This document shows positions 41,001 to 52,819 of a DNA stretch of 64,000 nt, piece after piece; within the stretch, counting starts at the first letter, position 1, and each line of letters starts with the position of its first letter. Source of the DNA: Lytechinus variegatus (lineage: Eukaryota; Echinodermata; Echinoidea; Temnopleuroida; Toxopneustidae); assembly GCF_018143015.1 (NCBI RefSeq), contig NC_054743.1:29112934-29176933 (forward strand), written 5' to 3'. The translations under genes were made by a program, and so were the position numbers. The notes under the pieces are model-generated. The model was not told the origin of the DNA. It made no database searches and worked only from the letters and a program-made list of their open reading frames with translations.

Positions 41001-42722
41001 GTATTTGCACAAAGGATTATGTGGTTAAAGAGACTCATACTCGGAGATTCGAAAATAGGATGGAAATGATTTTTTATAAATAGGACACGTAATTTTGGAG
41101 GTTTACTAATACTTTTTAGTAACATATCTTTAAATTTGTGCAGATTGTCCTTACCAAGCTTTTACATAAACATGTTGGAAATATGGGGTGCTACGAAAGA
41201 AATATTGCTTAAAAAGAGATATTCTTCAATAATAAATTTATTCGTTTGGACGGAAATATGCTATTTGAAGAAAGCTTATTTCTTAAAAATATTTATAAAA
41301 TACATCATTTAGTTGATGACAGGGGTAATTTTAAATCATCTAGAGCCTTCCAGAGGATGGGATTAAAAGAAGATGAGATAGAATATCTCCACACAGTATA
41401 TGAAAATATTCCAGCAACGTGGAAATGTCTCTTGAAGAAAACAGACACATGCAGGGACACAGTTTTAAATTTCGAATTTATGTTTCATGGAAATGTGAAC
41501 ACAATAGCTAATGTTACATCAAAGAAAATCTATAAAGCTTTGTTAAACATGAAATCTGAGAGGTCATGCGCTGTTAAAAACATTGAAAGAATATATGACT
41601 TTTCTGAAAAAGATACTGATACAATATTTTTAAGACCTAGGGTAGCTACCTTAAATAGCAAGTTAAGGGAGTTTCAATTTAAATTGCTGTATGAACTTGT
41701 ATATACTAAAAAATATTTGTTTAGATTTAAATTATCAACACATAATCTATGTTCGTTCTGTGGAAAATGTGAAGAGACATATGAGCACATATTCTTCACC
41801 TGCGAATACATAAAAACTTTATGGAAAGACTGTGGTTGTTTATTTAAATTACGTCAAATAGAAAATGTTAATTGGTAGGATATTCATATTGGAGTTAAGG
41901 TTTTTGATATAGGGAAGGAACAATTACTAAATCATATTATCTTTCTAATTAAATTTATGATATTTGAGCATAGTAAGGCTAAAAGAAGACCCCCAACCCC
42001 TCAAGAGATAAGGAAAAAGATATTGGAAAATGAAAAGGAGGAAAAAAGAATAGCAGAGGCACGTGGAAAATTATCCGGTCACCTGAGGAAGTGGGACAAT
42101 TTTCATACTTCATGATGACGAGGCACTCCGAATCCATTTGTTTTTGTTTTTAATAAATGCATGGCACTTATTTTCATGACAGCTGCCTTAACACTTATGC
42201 GGACAGATGAAATGCATTTGATCTGGTGGAGGTATGTGTGTGTGAGGGTGTGTGTGCGGGTGTGGGTGTGTGTGTGTTAGGGTGTGTGGGCAGGGGGTGT
42301 TTGTGCGTGAATCGGTTTTGAGTGTGATGGGGGTGGGATGTGAGTGTGCGGGAAGGTCCGAAGATAGTAAATCTTTTCTCATAAATCCTATATTTTGATA
42401 AACTTACAGGTTTCTTTACAGAGTTTTCTTTGTGATAAATGGTGAATAATTCGATTTTAGGCTGCACTTTGTTTTTCTTCAATTAACATATGTATTATGT
42501 ATATATAAAAATGTAAGAGAAAAGAATGTACATCAGACACTTACAACAAATTGAATTGATTTAGAATTTATTTATGACATTATTTAAATTCATTTTTGTT
42601 AAGAATTGTCAAATGTAACCATAATATTTGTAAGTTCAAATCAAACTTTGTAATGAATGTTATATTTTACTATGTTCAATTTTGTTTTATGAGAGAAGAG
42701 AATAAAAGATTACTAAAAAAAA
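38060..42722 (+). mobile_element. L1/Tx1-like LINE, nearly full-length ORF2 with 3' UTR and A-tail
   Basis: The unit runs from a 5' region of about 290 bp through ORF2 to a 3' UTR with a GT-rich stretch (42233-42345) and the end GAATAAAAGATTACTAAAAAA. No ORF1 is visible before ORF2, so it is 5'-truncated or the left edge is set wrongly. The left boundary is approximate, since no target duplication was found. Confidence 0.75.
38352..42115 (+). pseudogene. LINE ORF2: endonuclease and reverse transcriptase, lightly damaged
   Basis: ORF2 copies the element by target-primed reverse transcription. The first 905 codons are open. An APE-type endonuclease fills the first 260 or so residues (LNVKGIREESKRRK, FLQETFS, GGDFNTIRD, LAPDHSAVQL). 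Reverse transcriptase follows, with YRPISLLNAEYKILAKALS, AIDFEKAFDSVSH, GVRQGDPLSPYLF and the catalytic QILYADDMTLF. The C-terminal part carries a zinc-knuckle-like CSFCGKCEETYEHIFFTC. Motif order and wording place it in the L1/Tx1 group. Damage is limited to the last third: TGA at 41067-41069 (probably from TGG), a frame change near 41225-41245 and TAG at 41876-41878. The reading otherwise continues to TGA at 42113-42115, about 1,250 codons, the usual L1 ORF2 length. Few lesions imply a fairly young insertion. Confidence 0.88.
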
Positions 42723-42723
42723 A

Positions 42724-43060
42724 ATATACCACTGAGGAACCACTATAAATGACAAAACAAAGTTTAAGCTTGACAATGCATATACTTTTAACAAATGAAT
42801 TTACCCCATAAGTGTGAGGTCTCTGTTTCCACCAACAACCCAAGAATCTTTTTATTTTACTAAGTATTTCTTTGAAATTCATGTCCTCTTTTATTATAAC
42901 ATTAAGAGAAAAGTAAACACCTAAAATTCTTATATGCTGAACTAATTCCCAAACAACTGTGTCTGAGGTCTGTCATTATCCTGACCCATCCACAAAATAT
43001 TAGTTTTTCCTTTAATTTTCTCGAATTCTTCAAAAAGGTATTGAAGACGTTCTAAAGAGT
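42724..43060 (-). mobile_element. Antisense LINE ORF2 fragment, same group
   Basis: Minus-strand reading gives NFKEILSKIKRFLGCWWKQR, matching NYKEILSKIKNLLNWWKQRD of the sense LINE, preceded by KIKGKTNILWMGQDNDRPQT. It is more decayed than the sense copy and directly abuts its A-tail. Confidence 0.75.
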
Positions 43061-43188
43061 GTATTTTTTTTTACCAATGATCTTTCTTCAAGTAGTGAAA
43101 AAGGGGAAGGAAAAAAAGCAAAAATCAAACAGATAGAAAGGAATAAAGCCACGGTATAAAAAACAGAGGTCTCAGTCTTGTAACTCTT

Positions 43189-44130
43189 AGTGCGTATCAA
43201 AAAAAAGTTTACACTTAGAAAAAACCCTGTAAAATTATATATTTGAAATATCCTGAAGATTTTTTCACATTTTGACATTGGTACAGGTCCATTTATGCAA
43301 ATGGCGATAAATTATCGAATAATATTTCCGCTTGAATGAGCAGTACTTACTTTTGAAAAGTTAGTGAAAATGATTTGCGCAGAACTTTGTAAAAGTTATG
43401 CGAATAAAAGTAGACCTTAATCATGATGAACACATAGAATTTAGCTAGTAAGTTGATGTGAAGATATCTTTAGTTTTTAAACTTGTTTCCTTGCCCGAAA
43501 CACTTCAAAGAGTGCATTGCGCCCCACCCCACTCCCCCACACACCGAGGCCATCGTGACGATATGTGCTTTACATTGAGCTGTGATTTACATGAAATGGT
43601 TACCGCTTGATTTTCATTTTGTTAATCATTCTCAAGTTTGGGAAAAATGTGGAGAAACAAGTATTAAATGAAACATGAAATGTAACACGCTTTAAATGAT
43701 AATATCTTAAAGAAAAAATGCTGGAGATGTCTGATAAAAACTTTTGTTCAGATTCAGTTATGTACTCAGATCCAGGGTAAAGGTTGTGCTTACTAAGTGT
43801 TGAAATATAATTTTGGGGTGGCAAAATTGTTACAAAATGCTTGAATGTATATTTTATTTAAATTGACTAAAAGTGCAAGGAAAATGTATGAGAAATGTTT
43901 CACAGGGTAAGTTTGATTTCACCCTTTCCCCTTGACACAGTGTGAAAACCACTATTTCTGCGAGCTTTACAAAAATGGACCGTGCTCACTCAAGTGTAAC
44001 ATTTTGTCAAAACTTTACCTTCATTGGATAAATGAGACCCATACCCAATATTATATATGAAAAAATTACTCACATGTTTATTTTTTAATTCCCAGGGCTT
44101 TTTCAAAGTGTAAACTTTTTATGTGCACTG
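43189..44130. mobile_element. Inverted-repeat DNA element, 942 bp
   Basis: Left AGTGCGTATCAAAAAAAAGT + TTACACTTAGAAAAAACCCT against the right end read inverted, CAGTGCACATAAAAAGTTTA + CACTTTGAAAAAGCCCT. A TA lies beside each end, which would fit Tc1/mariner. The interior has no transposase frame. Confidence 0.65.
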
Positions 44131-45140
44131 TATAACCACTGTATTTCCCATGAAGGGTAAAAAGTGTCATTGCCTCAAGGCAAGGGCCAAGGACCGGTTT
44201 TCAAAGTGGGGGGGGGGCTGACCATGCAAAAAAACACAATCATATGGTCATTTTACATTTTTGTACATGGTTTTGTATAAAAGTGGGGGGTTGAAGCTCC
44301 CCAATCCTCCCCCCTCCCGCGGCCTCTGCAAGGGTACCCTGTTCTGTGCCATGATAATAGAAAATGTATGCGTGTTAGTTTTAAAGGGATGCTCCAGGCT
44401 AAATTATACCTCAAAAAGAGTTAATTTCCCAGAACATAATGCAGAAAATTTGATCACCATCAAAGCACCTCAATGATAGGCCTGGTCGCTTTGCTCCCTC
44501 GCTTTCGATTTTTTTCAAAAAAAAATTACACATGCTCCCCCCGCAAAGAAATGTTTGCATATTGCCATGTTTAAGATAGTGCCCTTTTTTAAAATAAAAG
44601 GTACCCTTTTTTCGCTATGCCCCCCCCCCCCCCATTTCAACTTTGGTCCGCCGCCCCTGTCTCTGAAACATGTATGTTTATAAAAATGAAGCTCTGCAAA
44701 AAAAATCAACACAAAAATAATTTAAAAGTGCTTCATAAGTGTGAACTAAAAAGTGACCAATTTCAATTTTTATGTACTTAGCTTGGGTCTGCCCGAATTT
44801 TATTTGATTTTTTTCAGGCAGTGTTTTTTATCCATATGAACATTATTAAACACAACACGAATCAGAGTTCAGCATTTTCTAAAACAAGACCTTTGTTATG
44901 GTAGCCTATGCCTTTTGAGATTTCCTGTAAATCAATATCTTATCTACATTTACTAATTTTCACCAATAATACAACACAAAACTTAATAAATGACAATCAA
45001 ATCAGTTTCATGCTTAAATACAGGGTTTGTATTTTCTTCAAAACAGGGCAATTACAAAAATCAATAATGCAAATCTTTGTTGATATGTCCAAATGTACAT
45101 TAAAGCAACTCTACTTTGCTATATCTCGATACAATAAATA
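44131..45140. other. Unassigned DNA with C/G-run repeat patches
   Basis: G run at 44208-44215 and C run at 44620-44632 sit inside dispersed-repeat-like DNA (AAAGGGATGCTCCAGGCTAA near 44383). No gene recognised. Confidence 0.3.
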
Positions 45141-46005
45141 GTAGGGAAGGCGGGTAAGTTGAGCATAGGGGCAAGTTGAGCCACCAGCCCCAGGCCAATA
45201 ATGAATGAGTCAGACATTGTGGTGGTGTCATGTATTGATGACCCATAGCATAACCCCTAACCCCACCACATTGTTTTCAACTTTGAAACAAAAAGTATTT
45301 TTTTAGAGGGAAAAATATGAATTTCAGCCAAAAAAGTAAAAAAGAGTGTGAAATAGATAAGTGCTTTATAAACACACACATCTTTGAATATAATAAAGAC
45401 ATGATAACAACATTATTAGTCCAGGTATGGATCTTCATTCTTGTCATAGTCTTTTATATGATGGATGCATAATAAATGTGTGGATACAAAATTATCGCAC
45501 TAAGTTCGGACTGGGGTAAGTTGAGCCAAACAGCATGGGGCAAGTTGAGCCATGGTAATTCCTATGGTAATGTATCTTAAAAAACAAACAAACCATAAAA
45601 ATCGATTGAAATGCTGGCTGAAAGGAGCAAATTTACATGACTGCTCTTTTCCTTTTAATTGATGTTAGCATTTATAGAGAATTAGCAAGTGAAAAGACTT
45701 TAAACAAAAAATTGACATGCTGGTTCTCCCCTCATACATTTTGTACATAGTTTTTGTGGCTCAACTTACCCCAGAAGGTGGCTCAAACTTACCCCATATA
45801 TGGGGCAAGTTGAGCCATTTGACATCGTTTTTTTCAAAGGTCACGATGACTTTCAGTGTGGGGATAGAAAGTTATATATAGGTGGAAAATATTTCAGAAG
45901 AATTAAATTTCAAAGCAAGGTACTTATTTCGACAAGATTATTAATCATATCAATTCTAACATGCAAAAAGCAAAAACTGTCACAACTTACCCCGCCTTCC
46001 CCTAC
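45141..46005. mobile_element. DNA element with GGGGTAAGTTGAGCC words
   Basis: Left end GTAGGGAAGGCGGGTAAGTT and right end AACTTACCCCGCCTTCCCCT + AC are inverted. GGGGCAAGTTGAGCCA or its reverse recurs at least six times inside (about 45168, 45513, 45537, 45755, 45778, 45803). 865 bp, no coding frame. Confidence 0.8.
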
Positions 46006-47004
46006 ACATTTACATGAAATAACAACCCGCAAGATACATCAGTAGTCGGACATAACATTAAAACACACCTCCATGCGTTAGGTTTCGCCTGTTTCGAAAA
46101 GTACAGAAAACAACTAAAAGTCAGTTTTAATGAGCTTTTTTTATACAATGCACATGGAATGTTTGATGAAAATAAACAAGAAATATTAAAAAGTATAGAC
46201 CCTTCCTATTGAACCTCATTTGCTACTTAGTCCGGGTTATAATTGAGCAAGGTGCCACACGAAAAAGGAGAAATTTTCATATAGTGCTTCTAGACCAGTT
46301 TTTTACGCTGAATATGAATATATGAGGTAACCAGGCTGTATCCTGAAAATTAACCCGTGAGGGCGCTTTTTTCAAAATGGCCGCCAAATTTTCAGAACAT
46401 TTGAATTTTCGTACATAGATTTTGATATAAACATTCAATTGCCACAAAATTAGTGTCATATGAAAGACAAATAAATTTCCTACAATTTGGTACCATTTAT
46501 AGGGGATAAGTAGGTCATATGGCTGAGATTTTAAGTAGAAAAGTGCATTTTTTGTCATTTTTCCCAAAAATTGAAAATTTTGCAAATACATGATTTTACA
46601 TAATTCTAAGAAAAATGAATCAATGACCTTGAAATGTTCCAGAAAACTTTATTGATATACTATTATTATGTGGATGAAATTTCAACTCTGTATCATTCTT
46701 CTTAGCAAATTTATAAGGTATCAAACTTGAAAACTTCAATTTCAGAAATGTCGCTTTTTGTATGCATTTCCATAGACTAATATGTATAACATGTATAATA
46801 TGTATAATGTATACTGTAGTTAAAATTAAATCAAATTATCTCCGCTCGTTAATCACTTGGATAGTTAAGAGTAGGCTTTTCTCTATCAGCTACATAAAAC
46901 AAAATGTTGGCACATCAAGGCCTAACACTCTCATGGGGTGGGGAAGTTGAAGCCTCCCCCCCCCCCTTTGGCTATATTATGTTGTTGTATATTGCCTATT
47001 TATT

Positions 47005-48318
47005 GGAAAATCACCATTTTTTGAAGCACCCATTGAGGCAAAAACAGGCATTTCTACTACAGTACAGCCACTTTGATTGCTTTGAAACCACTTTGAGAGG
47101 AAAAAGTAGGCTTTAATTGTTCTACCAGCTACATCCAAACAAGTGGCACACTGAAGCATACCCCTCTTAGGGGGGGGGGCTTTTGCTTAATAGTGCATAT
47201 TTCTTTGAAAATTCATAATTTGGACCCAACATTGAGGCCAAAGAGCGTTTGTGCTTTGTTGCACACCCCATTTTATTGATTTGAAATCACCTAGGATAGA
47301 GTAGACTTCGTTCTTCCAGCTTCATATAAATAAGCACTGGCACATCGAACCCTAGCCCTCTCAGGGGCTGTCTAAGTAACCCCCCCCCCCCCCCCTCTAT
47401 ATCATGTATATTGCCGATTTATTGGATATTTCACCATTTTGTATCACTCATTGAGGCAAAAGCGCATTCCTACTATATAGTACAGCCAATTTTATTTTCT
47501 TGCAATGACTTGGAGAAGAAAGAGTAGGCTTTGCTCTATTAGCTCCATATAAAGAAGTGTTGGCAAATCGAAGCCTATCTCCTTCAGAAGGCTTTTGAAG
47601 TTACCCAACTAATTTTCATTATTTGACTATTTGTTGAAAAGTCACCATTTAAAGCCCCCATTGAAGCAAAAAGGTGTCTTTGATATATAGTTCTGCAACT
47701 TTTATTGCCTTGAAACCACTTAGAGAGAAAAGAATAGGCTTTGCTCTATCGGCTACATAATTTTGTGCTGGCAAATAAAAGCCTGACCCTTCTGGGGGCT
47801 GTCGAAATCAGCCCCCTCAATGCGTCATTGCCTATTTATTGGAAATTCACCATTTTTGAGCCCCCATTGAGGTAAAAAGGCATCTCTGATAAATAGTACT
47901 GCCACTTTTATTGCCTTGAAACCAATTAAGGAAGAAACAACATGCTTTGCTCTATAAAGAAATGCTGGCACATTGAAGCTTACCCATCTGGGCGGCTGTC
48001 AAATCACCCCACCTCTCTTGCATTATTGCCTAATTATTTGAAAATTCACAATTTTTGAGCCCCATTGAGGCAATACGCACTTCTGCTGTATAAAACACAC
48101 TATTTCTCTTTCTTGAAACCACTTGGAGAGGAAAGAATAGGTTCCCCTCTTTCAGCTATATATAACAAATTGCTGCCATATCGAAGCCTGACTCACTTCA
48201 GGGGACTATAATTATGTTACCCCACATTTTTTTACGATTTTTGCCAAATTCATTGTAAAAATCGCCATTTTGGAACCCCTGTTAAGGAAAAAAACGTGTT
48301 TCTATTATATAGTAGAGC
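47005..48318 (+). repeat. Left subrepeat array of the giant foldback (~205-bp units)
   Basis: The anchor CCATTGAGGCAAAA recurs at about 47034, 47230, 47448, 47659, 47866, 48063 and (decayed) 48280, spacing 196-218. Each unit holds TTGCCTATTTATTGGAAATT, a CACCATTTTTGAGCCCC segment and AAACCACTTGGAGAG-GAAA. Confidence 0.85.
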
Positions 48319-49884
48319 CACTTCTTTATATGTAGCTGTTAGAGGAAAGCCTACTCTTTCCTCTCCAAGTAGTTTCAAGGCGGTACTAGTGGCAGAGCTA
48401 TTTATTAGAACCGCCTTTTTGCCTCAATGGGGGCTCCAAAATGGTGAATTTTTCAATAAATAAGCAATAATAAAAAAGGGATGGGATGATTTCAACAGCC
48501 CTCTGATGGGGATAGGCTTTTATTTGCAAGCATGTCTTTATATGTAGCTGTTAAAGCAAAGCCTATTCTTTTTCTCTCCAAGTGTTTTAAAGGGTGAAAA
48601 ACGGCAGAAAAATAATCAGAAATGACTTTCTGCCTCAATGGGGGCTCCAAAGTTGTGATTTTTTCAATAAATAGGCAAAATAATGCAAAAGGGATGGGTG
48701 ATTTCGACAGCCTCCTGGAGGGGGTAGGCTTTTATTTGCCTGCACTTCTCTATATGTGGCTGATAAAGCAAAAACCTATTATTTCCTCCCTAAGTGGTTT
48801 CAAGGCATTAAAAGTGGCAGAACTATATATCGGGAACGCCTTTTTGCCTAAATGGGGGCTCCAAAATGGTGAATTTCAAGGGAGAGGATGGGGGTAATTT
48901 CGACAGTCTCCTGAAGGAAGTAGGCTTTTATTTGCCTGCACCTCTTTTTATGTGGCTGATAAAGCAAAAACCTCTTCTTTCCTCCCTAAGTGGTTTCAAT
49001 GCAGTAAAAGTGGCAGGGCTATATATCAGAAACGCCTTTTTGCCTAAATGGGGGCTTTAAAATGGTGAATTCTTCAATAAATATGCTATAATGCAAAATG
49101 GATGGGTTAATTTCAACAACTTCCCGGAGGGGGTAGGCTTTTCTTTGCAAGCACTTGTGTATTTGTATCTGATAGACCAAAGCCTACTCTATCCTCTCCA
49201 AGTCATTGCAAGAAAACGAAATTGGCTGTACTATATAGTAGAAACGCACTTTTGCCTCAATGGGCGATTCAAAATGGTGTAATTTCCAATAAATAGGTAA
49301 TATACATAATAGAGGGGGGGGTTGACTTATCAGCCCGTGAGAGGGATAGGTTTCGATGTGCCAGCGCTTCCTAATAATATGTAGCTGATAGAGCAAAGCC
49401 TACGCTTTTCTCTCTAAGTAATTACAAGAAAATAAAATTGGCTGTATGATATAGAAACGCCCCTTAATATGCCTCAATGGGTGATCCAAAATGTTGAAAT
49501 TTTCAATAAATATGCAATATACATGATATAGAGGAGGGGGTGACTTAGACAGCCCCTTAGAGGGCTAGGGTTCGATGTGCTAGCGCTTATTTATGTAGCT
49601 GGTAGAACACACTACTTTCTCAAAGCAATGAAATACTATAATGCACAAACGCTTTTTTTGCCTCAATGTTGGGTCCAAAATGGTGAATTTCCAAATAACT
49701 TGGCAATAAGCAAAAAAAGGGGGGCTGACCCTCCCCCCCCCCCCCGAGAGGGGTTGGCTTCGATGTACGTGTCACTACTTTCGATGTAGCTACAAAGCTT
49801 AATACTCTTTTTCCTCTCCAAGTGGTTTCAAAGTAATTAAAGTGGCTGTACTGTATAGCAAAAATGCTTTTTGCCTCAATGGGT
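48319..49884 (-). repeat. Right subrepeat array of the giant foldback (inverted)
   Basis: The inverted anchor TTGCCTCAATGGGGGCTCCA recurs at about 48421, 48632, 48848, 49039, 49254, 49472, 49661 and 49874, spacing 189-218. The units differ from those on the left by far more than the outer arms differ from each other. Confidence 0.85.
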
Positions 49885-50695
49885 GAACATAGGCAATATA
49901 CAACAACATAATATAGCCAAAGGGGGGGGGGAGGCTTCAACTTCCCCACCCCATGAGAGTGTTAGGCCTTGATGTGCCAACATTTTGTTTTATGTAGCTG
50001 ATAGAGAAAAGCCTACTCTTAACTATCCAAGTGACTAACGAGCGGAGATAATTTGATTTCATTTTAACTACAGTATACATTATACATATTATACATGTTA
50101 TACATATTAGTCTATGGAAATGCATACAAAAAGCGACATTTCTGAAATTGAAGTTTTCAAGTTTGATACCTTATAAATTTGCTAAGAAGAATGATACAGA
50201 GTTGAAATTTCATCCACATAATAATAGTATATCAATAAAGTTTTCTGGAACATTTCAAGGTCATTGATTCATTTTTCTTAGAATTATGTAAAATCATGTA
50301 TTTGCAAAATTTTCAATTTTTGGGAAAAAATGACAAAAAATGCACTTTTCTACTTAAAATCTCAGCCATATGACCTACTTATCCCCTATAAATGGTACCA
50401 AATTGTAGGAAATTTATTTGTCTTTCATATGACACTAATTTTGTGGCAATTGAATGCTTATGTCAAAATCTATGTATGAAAATTCAAATGTTCTGAAAAT
50501 TTGGCGGCCATTTTGAAAAAAGCGCCCTCACGGGTTAATTTTCAGGATACAGCCTGGTTACCTCATATATTCATATTCAGCGTAAAAAACTGGTCTAGAA
50601 GCACTATATGAAAATTTCTCCTTTTCCGTGTGGCACCTTGCTCAATTATAACCCGGACTAACTTGTCTTGACCGTGCATGGTGTTTCTTCCTACA

Positions 50696-50772
50696 TGTAT
50701 AAAATGCAGAACCCTCCCTTAAGAGGGTCCTGCATTTTATACTCGTTAGGCCTCCCTTAAGGCCTAACAAGT
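50696..50772. repeat. Two back-to-back hairpins
   Basis: First: TATAAAATGCAGAACCCTC and GAGGGTCCTGCATTTTATA pair around CCTTAA-type loop bases. Second: GTTAGGCCT and AGGCCTAAC pair around CCCTTA. Both share the loop word CCCTTAAG. Confidence 0.6.
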
Positions 50773-52296
50773 TGGCAGTAATAGTCAAATATGACTGGTC
50801 GCCATTAATTTTCAACAAACAACATAATTTGCAACTGACTTGAAAATTACAACTCTAATGATTAGAGTTCTAATATTTCCACTAAAAAAGTATGTGCTTA
50901 CAACAATGAAGAGCAAAAATTAAATCAACCATTCCTTCATTCTTAATACTTTACCTTTTGCCAATACGATAGAGAGGAACCAAGACTTCAGTCTCTGTGT
51001 ACATATCCTGGGAGGTCTAAAAAAATAATATGTCTGGCTCTGAACGATCTCGTTACATAAAATGGGATGCTGAAAATGTCAGTATTCTATTTCCCAAAAC
51101 AGACGTTTCTGTCAACAACACTAATAATAATACTAAAATCTTCTAAATAGATATATTATTAATTCATAGTTTCAGTCAATGCCATGACTGTGATGCAAGA
51201 CGACGAAAATCTTATAAATCTGATTATTAAACGCATTGATGGAAAACACAATATTGAAGAAAATGCACGAAATGAGAATTGTTTTTCACAGGGATAGGTG
51301 TCGTTTCACAAGGCTGTCCGGGTGAAGTTACACCAACCTTAAGCTCAACTGGCTACAATCTCTTTGGCGTAAAATCAGATTCTCAATCCTTGTGATTTCC
51401 ATCAGCCGAGTTGAAATCCAGTCTTGTATTATCAAAAACGTACATTTTCATCTGAATGGAAAATCCATTATTTTCCCATTTTAATTAGCATTCAGAAAAT
51501 AACTCTCGTGCTAAAAAAGAAAATTGGCAGTTTCTGATTGAACACAAGAAAGGGTCAGAAGTTGTGCTTCAATTATAAACAGGAAACAGCTACATGAAAT
51601 GGCACCCAAATGCTACATACTCTTCAAAGTGGCCACAAGTTGGAAATACTATTTCCCTATGCATATCTGAGCATGTATATTGCGGAAGGAAATCTTAAAA
51701 CCATAAAAACTTAGGGGGTTATCTTGCACATTTAGGAAAACTCGTGTAGGGGGTGGATGGAAAAAATTTGGTCACGCATATGTTCAGCAATAAATATAAC
51801 TGCCCCCGGGGAGGTAATAATGGTAGAGGTAAAAAATGACGGAGTTACAACTGGCAGAGGTAAAGATGGCAGAGGCAAAAATAACAGAGGTAAGGATCAT
51901 GACATGCTACATCAACAAGGAAAATACAGAGCCTTTCCAGGTAATATCAGTCATAATCATTAACCTTGAATGGACTCCTATCGTTGAAATTAGTATTATG
52001 AACTGATTAGATATCACTTGGATTTTTTTGTCATCATCTTAGGTCAATACTATATCGTTGATATGATTGAACTAAAACATTTTCATACCAAAATGATTTC
52101 AATTAGTGAGTGATGAAAGGATTTATCTTGGCCAGTTCGTATAGTAGAACAGCACTTCTTCCAATGCATACCCAACAAATTTTATTATAAACACCAATGT
52201 GCACTACCATTAACACGCTGAAATAGACAAAATCGGTATTTTTTCGAACCACTTGCATAACTTGGATGACAGAAAAAATACAAAACGTTCTGTAAT
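50773..52296. other. Unassigned DNA before duplication block B
   Basis: Contains 51705-51785, a patch shared with 22395-22530, and a short decayed TGGCAGAGGTAAAGA minisatellite at 51812-51895. No convincing exon. Confidence 0.35.
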
Positions 52297-52819
52297 AAAC
52301 ACTGTTAAAAAAACCCTGATTTTACAGAAAAATAAAAAAAGATTTTGCAGAAAGCAATACCAGAATCCTTCTTTAAATTCATGAAACAGGAATTTTTCTG
52401 CAATTTAACAGAACAGGTCTGTTAGAAAAAGGGGAAAAGAGTGTTTTATTTAAGGAAATTTGTAAGATTACACACACCAAATACCAATTTCCTGTAAGAT
52501 TACGCAATCTGGTAAGATTACAGGTGTTCTCGAGACTCTGCTGCAGGAACTTCTTCTAACAGTGAAGGTAATTATTCATATTCCAACATCATAATGGATC
52601 CGAAAAGAATTGATATGATAAGTATATACTTTAATCTAAATGATATAACTATTATTAATGTTAAGGTTTCAGAGCAATATCTCATTGCACCTAGTCCAAG
52701 AGAATGTCAGGTTTCTTAACTAGTTTCTATGATAACTGCTACCTTATGAATTTGAAATGTGTAGCGAATCAGAGCTTTAAATTTATGGGCGTTTCTACCA
52801 TTCTATCGACGTATTTTGA

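Larger units (their letters stand above)
46227..50661. mobile_element. Giant foldback element (4.4 kb) with two head-to-head subrepeat arrays
   Basis: Starts TTAGTCCGGGTTATAATTGA and ends TCAATTATAACCCGGACTAA. The outer arms, 46227 to about 47005 and about 49884 to 50661, are inverted copies with only a few differences over about 780 bp. Between them lie about seven subrepeats in one orientation and eight in the other, turning round near 48320. There is no reading frame of note, so it is non-autonomous. Flanking CTACTTAG and CTAACTTG are not a convincing target duplication. Confidence 0.9.

Noticed and set aside
42188-42482. His/Pro/Thr-rich open frames on the minus strand
   Set aside because: They read the GT-rich microsatellite in the LINE 3' UTR.
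42724-43060. Twin-priming 5' inversion of the adjacent LINE
   Set aside because: The inverted piece lies at the 3' side after the A-tail and is more decayed than the sense copy, so it is a separate older insertion.
46227-50661. CRISPR-like array of regular repeats
   Set aside because: Units of about 205 bp are whole diverged repeats without spacers, in an animal genome, within an inverted-repeat element.
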